From assembly GCA_002372775.1 (NCBI GenBank), contig DFIJ01000101.1, forward strand, positions 1-21,750: a stretch of 21,750 bases of DNA, given 5' to 3'. The DNA is from Christensenella sp. UBA3700 (GTDB lineage Bacteria > Bacillota > Clostridia > Christensenellales > UBA3700). The notes beneath the pieces were generated by a model that searched no databases, was not told the DNA's origin, and saw nothing but the letters and a program-made list of their open reading frames with translations. Positions 21,001 to 21,750 of this stretch are shown here, piece by piece (the first letter of the stretch is position 1; every line of letters starts with the position of its first letter). The position numbers and the translations under genes were made by a program.

Positions 21001-21574
21001 GAGTGCTAACTATGTTGTAAATAACGTTTCTTATGGTGCGGCAGGTACATTAACAATTGCAGCAGCTCAATCTATTAGTATCAAAGATGATGCAGAAGCA
21101 AACTTTATTGAATGCGTAAAGAGCGGTAAGAAGTATGTTTACAACACTTCTAAAACACATGGAGAATATGACGCGAATGATTTGGCTGTAATAGAAATCT
21201 CAAAAGCAGGACAAAAGATTCAAGCTGTTTTAGATATGCTGGAAATTGATATTAACAATATAAAAGTTTATGATACAAAAGGCGCTTTAGTAGCAGCATC
21301 AAAGTATAATAGTTCAAAGACAGTTGTGGGCTCAGGATATAAGATTCAATTAGTATCAGGAGATGCTGTTTTAGACGAAATAATGATTTGCTTAAGAGGA
21401 GACGTTAATGGTGATGGCAAGATTAATATTACAGACGTTAATACTCTATATAACGCAATAGTTGATTCTAGTGTTGGCAGTTATAGTAAGTGTCTTACAT
21501 ATGCTGCGGATTATTCAAAAGACGGAAAGGCAAATATTACAGACGTAAATAGTATTTACAACAAGTTGGTTTAA
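3038..21574 (+). CDS. Giant (6178 aa) dockerin-bearing BspA-like LRR and Ig-repeat surface protein
   Basis: This is one intact 18.5-kb frame, roughly 0.67 MDa. Residues 12-34 form a hydrophobic export or anchor segment after a basic start (KRK); a possible AxA-type cleavage site lies later, near 55-58. Domains in order are: beta-helix-like with 13 Cys (about 59-490), Ig-like (about 494-571), BspA/LRR_5-type leucine-rich repeats (about 572-2727), a linker (about 2728-2966), about 34 Ig-like/MBG-like repeats (about 2967-6009), a pre-dockerin module (about 6010-6121), and a type I dockerin (6122-6178). No catalytic domain, LPXTG sortase signal or C-terminal membrane helix is visible. The family context suggests an extracellular adhesin or scaffold that binds a ligand through the LRR part and docks to a cohesin. 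The ligand is unknown. The next gene starts 12 bases downstream, so they are probably co-transcribed. The repeats differ at the DNA level, arguing against assembly collapse or very recent expansion. Confidence 0.93.
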   Translation: MSIVNNISKRKYFVWLVIAIVAVVSVAMSLVLFLNDEQGLEKNAFNANGSDPEIALAATYHTLTTTNYNDYDIFQIDSVAAFDAFLCYQNLGYKFTNKTLYLTTDLDLTNYYPAGGEGLKDICAFEGTFNGLYHTIRNAGQGTVYTQMAAYTDGKVKFNHNRSSYTLNKAYYDSLDRTYNPADTNLSETIVYDTGYPDPLITMDNYGEIKNLTADSSCVLYYDENTHGSRTSFATFAINNQASGLLQNCITKAIVWNRCPRSRSLDRTCAPLIVHNSGIMDSCVSYAVVVCGELSAQDHAIACGAIRSLSKNALMINSIFFTKVYGYHMNRAYRDNPQGATDYSAVVNCILWIPDEDCVGFSGGSYDSGYHMGAHVLSYNVLERNALAGSSALAADDETNPYGFTSAYHYCSTSEGYYEDSSAFGLRASTYGNTYYNSSSGNYNYNNICALLNANIGTGAGQLDSVKGIKLKKFRYNSSITKEGNGFELVTDDAPEIYDSSWSGYIAENGKTTISCDALSVAGLTPFTYSLDNISYQSEDSFEITEPGAYTIYVKDRENNISSTNVYVARDYVYTDFEFTSLGNNEYSFCITGSHMALLGATYTIPSTYNGGSVVTVGEGCFKGSSVSRINIPNTIRKIENEAFAECANITTITIPASVSSIGSKVFANDTGLTEIIVNNGNPHYFAIDGNLYRDSITKIVPISSTFTTATNYETMAGQTLVYYCQGKTSSSFVIPEGTKYIDRYAFYFPKSLTSITIPSTLVDTMDRAFYYCENVSEYFVTTGGQTKNPAGYFAYNGDLYKTATYNYVFNSRDIDNHIANNKTSITLTRLVQYAIAKTDDYYETPHYSDGGEGFFDCEVVDTYAFAGALNLKSIRFSDPIISVGRNSTSSCNNLIEVFLPTDIKKENELGAFLQYQMSSVFQFAFPYTNFETYTTFTGYGEARWSGQAFYNDNEYGFASTNNTAVFYTYGYKTYQWLTTKVTNTTGAGHSNVMYFPANSFGIASINQVVVLTNPDLAETFNSDGILVAKEYVDDTVAKPVYAFDVDNNTIYIAEDLTKARALFGSAGESYYASPMQDNLHFLCYKDSANKEVRAVLSNDNYPVKGANTAVYIKVLNTSYTGYEFVEMPNSADSYAILASGGKGSVGFFNVPEIYSGYNVTKIGDSAFEGASGLEEVRLTSYITSIGKNAFKGTGLVYIAIPESVTTIGEGAFANSDGSQNSTIVLYIENTDLVQAIAANPSYYGIADMNQVNGVRGVYSPVYDQNGIFLGYELTQASSSAAGIYEVESTYKNEIVMQIGQNAFRGNRNITQIILPETIEYIKDGAFENCSSLEYINLGSSQGTMSQGQIDNIPVAYKVLEIGQNAFAGTSHLDSITLPSSVKSIGKSIFDNSGITEILNLENTVITSIPSKAFYQCSNLEAISLSNLITTINDDAFAGCSSITTLVIPDSVSSIGRRALATMLSLEDLTIPFIGNNSTTTSGSIGYLFGGVSYTDNASVVPTSLTDLTISGVGYTLVIPSYAFYQASHIENITLSTSVLTIGSNSFAECSSLETINIPNSITSIGEKAFAMDVSLTQMIIPTSVATIGSNILYGCENIDSLTLPYLGPTPDKDFTGKASETIGYTFGGDSNQTTGNNAKMYTVNYQPDSTEVVTDITIKYSMVLPKSLLFVTITGISNTASATDIPNYAFYGASSVVSFNIPETINTVGAYAFAYTSGVNSLTGLDVGTRTTSGNVVTDTFKSNIKKIGIGAFASNYTDLNTTQNVAKSAEKNATKLVIPQTIEYIGYGAFYGWNNLVEVTVPFTGQKDEEGSLGSAVSEATGYTTKNKHSARYTGAEYGFSFAWIFGFTVNESHGSSTYIDVQSYSSGAEYTYFWMPSDLTKVTINAKVGSYAATSVKAGAFQYCDQLIDIIFPLTITTIHEYALWGAGLTTLVGTNLAEVDSNDNNWLKLSSNITRIDDGALACFRYDSSNGTRVSTILDTNLYIPNSVTSRGVNVLASWTRLEKISVPFAGRTTNDNFNFDSYFAAYDALMEDSTAQNAHANSLNTSTGNITQAGIKYYIYDALEEVYVRGGYVAAETFRGATGLKKLYLMDSTQIVGTRQFEECSGLVEIRLPNTLLTIQGSMFKNCTALEEVIIPYSVKTIESNAFALSTGKTSALETVIFDVNTSDNNSLAIETISQNAFPNSKIKRLDTITNIENNTSKINIPDGVSYIGDNAFSSTYAQATEIVLPTSLLYIGNGAFAGFPALTTLTVPYLGNSIHEEMSFSDDLLIQSYFEDRSVLHAILGGVQSDDYYKATYQYRVITSQGNNGAAVGYSYIPKTLTTVTILGGVIDYYSLANLTSLTTVTLPTNTKGIGDFAFYNTTSLQTVNNTSNLEAICGAAFQKSGLESFNFGNKLEYVYGGAFMNSGLKTLDFTNATSLRFIGTNAFRITDKEGILNQSLALPASIETIGLDAFADMLYLTSITVPIADIQYSTVFGNMSAQKVSEYNSTMTSATYSLANVGNSRSRNVYNNISSATLIAGTAGTQIPDYMLFALQLSSIDFGPATSIGSYALAGNEAMVTLEIPSAVTSIGEGAIYGMKNLNSLKVHYVGASKNAANGTRESHLGYIFGKGTVNAAGYYKTGHYLNNGVLTAYTDGQYFIPNSLQYLTVAGDDPSNLVDIKDCAFTGLDLVTLTLENVGQIGVNTFYAEIDTIVCLSALTFATSGDIGRVQNVLINYPYSEDPEDLAFYATFVDHTNIAQVRYPQNIITIDDATATAINAYASVKQNVYVLKYSYDYDINDTYLDSEVGVYLYNFREVERVVLQPNIFVSDLNGQQITANNTENHAYLDAPATGNIGAISGVMVHFNVNTEKISITIPEHTSIVYEELISKGFVYENLDGKFSSPAEIAQYITIKVYEGEHEIDMTSGDLDGLNIEFVSLLKYGSTENYYVRGTDYVVYDKEDNALDDEETAPSHITFSNIDISVEVRGQENIIYDGAKHTVSIIYPEGFNASHMNYVYQVKKNSGNYETYQTLPEFYNVGTYYYKITISGAGYNEITKEAVVSILKRTIVVTIDPNQGKVYGDEDPEITYKAVYADNNETIGTSVLMGSISRQSGNNSGLYYYVSNLSLINSANYTLTYGEVYGGTGDGYTDNQFKIAKANLGNKTYVTVDMEGNDFGYTGSAIIPGIVVTFAPTGENIETLVQQGYEVGNEIADYRIVCYNNLNVGTATLAIIATSEGNFYGAQEIEYNIVQRDITGCTTITLEHASLAYNGSAVGNNIVSAVVTIGQGSYTLTSADYTISFSNNIEVGNGATIILTGTGNFTGTASTTYTIAARDLTNDELLSIATISNQYYIAQAIEPQLTLHFDSTLLVDGTDYDVAYSNNVTVGTATATVTFKGNFTGSTSTTFTIVPAKSSTVIFSALSEIPYTGRTTSVNIRTFTVAGTSIVADTTDYSISYTTQDRINLGYVRYTVTGANNLAGYKYSGYYKIVSTSIANAEITVDYLTHPGNYIYSGSAITPEFTVTYYSNPDDHTNGDVLTYGTDYYYEISNNINAGNEALITVYGLGTFASEGVSITEYFTITPQTLSASNVTYTDSIVYVGDVSPDLGFIVQNAAGATLTIGTDYTVTYPETYDVTGTNEYYTATITGSGNYTGTIQKNYTVTTYTLSTNDSIRGTTKGYNGTQHTPDIVIVDANGNTLEQDTDFTVAYVFGSDGTSVGTQYVNVTGIGNYTGELKNITFEIVNTTIDESAVSISGDTFVYTGSEITPTVTIVYGGRTLIVNEDYLVEYSNNTNVGTATIDVTFLTYAGNAQKTFTITPYELSQSDVYNFIQNYDYSGAVPEFVLEIRDSNGNTLIKNSQYVLAADVAYVPGEYTLTVSGLYDEINNANANYKGSIELQYTINSLGTQENPATLTIVDTKANAGDSYIYTSNAVPVLLNVSYGSLNFTSSEYTITYFADSDYQTELVQTPVESGRYYYRVTVNTNIVKGIATGAYTIERRDINDTNLTLTVSTAQSRVYTGNEIRPAIIFSSTYGTVTYDIEYMNNIENGTATIMVTGTGNFDGTRITTFEVEKINIESNNTTIALSKTSSTYDHLHPETNLPNVVINGTSVVGCESTENYEITIKDSSNNEYTASTFPGDADTYTIKVVGTNNAMGTKQFTYTINPSTSWKWSFVTDRTGEDKEWTRSWHNGAVSVTDHVYKLIYTGSTQTFDEFVVTSYDGAVTLVRDVDYTLTYEVSVNATMEQQHLLITMIGNYSGDSDHYPRAAGFAYYDWYKAYYCIVADEDIEEGDVYFEYSKEEYNYTGRGVEVEVQVYYNMNPLPDDITITYYSDAAYLNEVATPVEVGKHYFKITTAGTNIKQTILYGDYTISPASLNRQGIYIELSPRVFTYTGTFPAFKKLVVTDVYSDHTNTLVQGVDYEVSIENDDYSVCGENEDRMVTIEGIGNYKDIAYARFQIVALDMDAQDVETHISVANVDYNPSAAYKNLPVITIEDVEFVYPYNQSSDFKFTFTYLGQEYTPAQFAELNALDIVLGTYDVKIEANNNNGNVSGSYESTWTIGKYTLVEENVSDSYVGSYVFTTRAMTFADLEIVYDGVTLIRGTDYTLTTLSSIYYGTGKSVRVAGIGKYQGTIDLEYEITKLDLSNTSTVATITDLNNGVYTYTSVANPVNISVEYEDYLAVAADYTLTYYSDGTYNTVIDTPVEAGTYWYAILVDTDSIKIKGNGHYTISPRDINDIQVSVAEPEVIADRIYSASIKTPEVTFATTYGTLVKNTDYTLTYPEGTLNIYASDIAEVTITGQGNYTGTTTLYFTIEKLDLSSVGSSVSASVSQNVLPFSATNGRYNLPVVTINGIVLDFSDENYNNPEFEVTITKGTTNYTLEEFPGSVGSYQMTIKGQKVGLRENVKENSEYIVLFSISSSEITRAGNFREQDYVGTYTYSNSHPAFNDIALYNGSVALVRDEDYEIIPDNLYTVGNYTLTIQGINNYSGSFTLNYSITKLDLTNTATEATIEDLTAKYIYTSSAIPANIQVSYIGYVCNTNEYTITYYSDATRTEEIDTPVNVGTYYYRVAVDTGSMAINGSGSYVITPRNIAGSTTDGYTAMSIFVANSLTQYERVYNGNAINPKINCVDARWGTFVENTDYTLSYPNDGTNVNAGTGSVTVTGQGNFIGEVTLNFTISVLDVSSAILTSAVRYITPTQSQYKAAEPTTNLPVIYINQFELNVYDYIVNDQFVNDSEFNITLLKNDVEVENFDGAVGTYTIRLEGGANSSANTAGSIDFTFTIAQRRVQSDFVTNTYVGSYAYNTEIPTFDDLALEFEGIALVKDEDYTITPSNETDAGEYKLTITGIGQYTDSFEIDYVITKITNATLTIEGINEIVYTYTSQALPMVEDVQWQYGTITASDYTVEYYSDYTYATLMDSVPVDVNLYYFVVNVDLNNVSGRISGYYDIEARDLSNIHVTAVAENPTYTGHSVYPTVTFDNIYGTITENVDYTLTYNSNTVNAGVVKATLTGKGNFKGSINISYVIAALDLSTATIIPEFSQRAYNPAGNNYPGFTIMVGGSATDINPYSSAEFNVSFEDQTTGATYTKSTFQGGVGTYKVTLTGATRNVTGTYSRNFTITGLSLTADMVITYQEEYAFTGTAPNFDITIGYADGNNNVVTLTNGVDYQVEGQVGDTVFASSTYLDNNELKYSRDKTMVITGLGNYAGYIEKSYSITAATDPAQYDSSQVSLTPADRTYTYNGNAQAPEFAVYYGDVELVGENATLRYFTSETHEANTEIIGTPANVGTYYYIATVGGKNIAATELSGYYTIDKATVVVAIKANQGYSSAYGSVIMDLSDAYTVVEGTIYNNEITINVTTLATPTSPVGTYAMSAEAVETVQNSGLAENYNITVQETEETYAITKKEIDITVSAKDKAVSLGVAFTPSLEISSEGFVGDDSTDDLIVDPESVTYTYEGINDTIYVGSTTVPSASGTYQITVAIAQVDNSYPIESANYVVNNVSYGAAGTLTIAAAQSISIKDDAEANFIECVKSGKKYVYNTSKTHGEYDANDLAVIEISKAGQKIQAVLDMLEIDINNIKVYDTKGALVAASKYNSSKTVVGSGYKIQLVSGDAVLDEIMICLRGDVNGDGKINITDVNTLYNAIVDSSVGSYSKCLTYAADYSKDGKANITDVNSIYNKLV
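3212..4515 (+). other. Domain region: cysteine-rich beta-helix-like N-terminal domain of the giant protein
   Basis: Residues about 59-493 show the pattern of secreted right-handed beta-helix/GLUG-like modules: TLYLTTDLDLTN, then FEGTFNGLYHTIRN, then turns such as NYGEIKNLTADSSC and NQASGLLQNCITKA. Thirteen cysteines occur in this part (for example in NRCPR, RTCAP, DSCVS, VVCGE, IACGA), far denser than in the Ig stalk. Fold assignment is by motif only. Confidence 0.55.
4516..4750 (+). other. Domain region: single Ig-like domain between beta-helix and LRR parts
   Basis: Residues about 494-571 run from APEIYDSSWSG to GAYTIYVKDRENNISS. The pattern is the common extracellular Ig-like type, in which a G-x-Y-T-I-Y-V-K-D strand is followed by a short N-rich turn. 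It differs from the C-terminal Ig repeats, which carry TDYT and GNYTG signatures. Confidence 0.5.
4751..11218 (+). repeat. BspA-type leucine-rich repeat (LRR_5) array with recurring G-x-FGG loops
   Basis: By hand count there are some 40-50 units of about 23 residues with the LRR_5 signature, for example EAFAECANITTITIPASV and NAFAGTSHLDSITLPSSV. Repeats are interrupted by yFAIDGNLY-type inserts (near 5090 and 5410), by an LRR-poor island (about 5765-6505), and seven times by a loop. The loop begins with a P-[FY]-x-G-type motif, often contains GYxFGG, and ends in P-x-[SD]-L-x-x-[VL]-T. The loops start near 7450, 7850, 8443, 9068, 9808, 10451 and 10817. BspA-like LRRs are known in bacterial and trichomonad adhesins. 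Confidence 0.9.
11219..11935 (+). other. Domain region: unique linker between LRR and Ig parts
   Basis: Residues about 2728-2966 have neither LRR nor TDYT/GNYTG signatures. The segment is rich in acidic residues and tyrosine (for example YSYDYDINDTYLDSEVG) and contains a strand-rich stretch around VMVHFNVNTEKISITIPEH. I do not recognise a family. It may cap the LRR solenoid. Confidence 0.5.
11936..14485 (+). repeat. First Ig-like block: irregular YTG/GNYTG repeats and one MBG-like domain
   Basis: About ten domains of 75-95 residues lie here. The common pattern is Y-x-G, then a G-x-x-L...DYxxxY turn, N-x-x-x-G-T-A, then G-N-[YF]-x-G and a closing F-T-I strand (for example SNNVTVGTATATVTFKGNF). 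The second domain (12204-12490) has the VYGDEDPEITYKA motif of MBG YGX-type domains. Unlike the later block, these do not fall into a fixed order of subtypes. Confidence 0.8.
14486..20467 (+). repeat. Higher-order ABCD superrepeat of Ig-like domains, five full units plus AB
   Basis: Four distinguishable Ig-like subtypes recur in fixed order. Unit boundaries: 14486-15523, 15524-16720, 16721-17797, 17798-18889, 18890-19903, and a partial 19904-20467. Type A ends GIGxYxGSF...ITKLDLSN. Type B has YTYTS, TYYSD, TPV.xGTYYY and ends PRDI. Type C has VTFxxxYGT, DYTLTYP and GNFxG and ends LDLSS. Type D has NLPVVxING, SEFxVTI and FPGxVGTY. The type B TYYSD-equivalent tyrosines lie at 14876, 16001, 17084, 18158, 19244 and 20324, so spacings are 1125, 1083, 1074, 1086 and 1080. 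All are read directly from the translation. Confidence 0.9.
20468..21063 (+). other. Domain region: two MBG-like domains closing the Ig stalk
   Basis: Residues about 5811-6009 hold two domains of MBG type: TVVVAIKANQGYSSAYGSV, closing with ENYNITVQETEETYAITKK, then EIDITVSAKDKAVSLG, closing with ESANYVVNNVSYGAAGTLT. They end the ABCD order and precede the docking region. Another MBG-like domain sits near the start of the Ig region (12204-12490), so MBG domains lie near both ends of the stalk. Confidence 0.6.
21064..21400 (+). other. Domain region: pre-dockerin module
   Basis: Residues about 6010-6121 run from SISIKDDAEANF to DEIMICLRG. The second half, NNIKVYDTKGALVAAS then GSGYKIQLVSGDAVLDEI, follows the small beta-rich module that often sits immediately before dockerins in Bacillota proteins (VKVYDKDG, then TGxKIQL). 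It probably stabilises or presents the dockerin. Confidence 0.55.
21401..21571 (+). other. Domain region: C-terminal type I dockerin
   Basis: Residues 6122-6178 hold two calcium-loop helices. Loop 1 is DVNGDGKINITD (D6122, N6124, D6126, N6130, D6133). Loop 2 is DYSKDGKANITD (D6158, S6160, D6162, N6166, D6169). Both continue with nearly the same helix (VNTLYNAIV and VNSIYNKLV). All calcium-ligand positions are filled, so it should fold and bind a cohesin. No cohesin is visible in this window. The protein ends right at the second helix. Confidence 0.92.
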
Positions 21575-21575
21575 T

Positions 21576-21583
21576 AAGGGGGG
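21576..21583 (+). promoter_or_regulatory. Ribosome binding site of the downstream gene
   Basis: AAGGGGGG lies two bases after the giant gene's stop codon and three bases before the ATG at 21587. It has the same unusual run of G seen at 3027-3033 ahead of the giant gene. It fixes the start of the partial gene. Confidence 0.8.
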
Positions 21584-21586
21584 TTT

Positions 21587-21750
21587 ATGAATAGGGGTAG
21601 GTTAACTAGGTTTAAGGTTATATTCTTTGTATTAATTACAATTTGCTTTTTAATGGCATTATTGACAATTAGTTTGAATACAAAGGATATGAATGAAATT
21701 GATTCTAATCAAAATATATCATTAGTATCAATTCCTACAATTACATCGGA
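21587..21750 (+). CDS. Partial gene: exported or membrane-anchored protein of unknown function (N-terminus only)
   Basis: The first 54 codons are open to the window edge. The protein begins MNRGRLTRFKVIFFVLITIC: basic residues, then a hydrophobic segment (about residues 10-31), then a polar stretch with DMNEIDSNQN. This is the same start layout as the giant protein (KRK followed by a long hydrophobic segment, then a polar region). It therefore enters the Sec pathway or stays anchored by its N-terminus. It follows the giant gene by 12 bases with a strong ribosome binding site and no terminator between, so co-transcription is likely. It could be a second repeat protein or a partner of the fibre; the visible part cannot say which. 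Confidence 0.75.
   Translation, partial: MNRGRLTRFKVIFFVLITICFLMALLTISLNTKDMNEIDSNQNISLVSIPTITS

Noticed and set aside
3038..21574. Alternative genetic code (TGA as Trp)
   Set aside because: All tryptophan codons in the giant gene are TGG and no in-frame TGA occurs over more than 6000 codons.

Overview
The window comes from a low-GC, AT-rich bacterium, most likely a Bacillota (Firmicutes-type) gut or rumen commensal. The reasons are the codon use, the strong purine-rich ribosome binding sites, a GH3 enzyme with a Clostridia/Bacilli-style helical tail, and a giant BspA-like protein ending in a type I dockerin. Every tryptophan in the 18.5-kb reading frame is TGG and no in-frame TGA occurs, so the standard bacterial code applies and a code-4 mollicute is excluded. 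I cannot place it more precisely from sequence alone.

Layout. Bases 1-149 are a leader with a good extended -10 promoter and a dyad over the presumed transcription start. Bases 150-2522 encode a cytoplasmic GH3 glycosidase, closed by a clear intrinsic terminator at 2547-2579. Bases 2580-3037 are non-coding apart from a possible 17-codon leader ORF. They hold a 13-bp inverted repeat, a candidate promoter at 2863-2892, and a G-rich ribosome binding site embedded in a palindrome. Bases 3038-21574 are one uninterrupted gene for a 6178-residue exported protein. A second exported or membrane-anchored protein starts 12 bases later (21587) and runs off the window, probably in the same operon.

The giant protein reads in order: an N-terminal membrane segment; a cysteine-containing beta-helix-like domain; one Ig-like domain; about 2150 residues of BspA-type leucine-rich repeats broken by seven recurring G-x-FGG loops; a unique linker; about 34 Ig-like/MBG-like domains; a pre-dockerin module; and a dockerin with two intact calcium loops. 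The main discovery is that the C-terminal Ig region is ordered rather than a simple tandem. Four distinguishable domain types (A, B, C, D) recur in fixed order, giving five full ABCD blocks and a final AB, with a period of about 1.1 kb (about 360 residues).

How the parts may work together (inference): the giant protein looks like a very long surface fibre. The LRR half would be the likely ligand-binding part, the Ig half a stalk, and the dockerin a plug into a cohesin elsewhere in the genome. The GH3 enzyme has no signal peptide and its own terminator. Its link to the fibre is proximity only, plausibly hydrolysing imported oligosaccharides.
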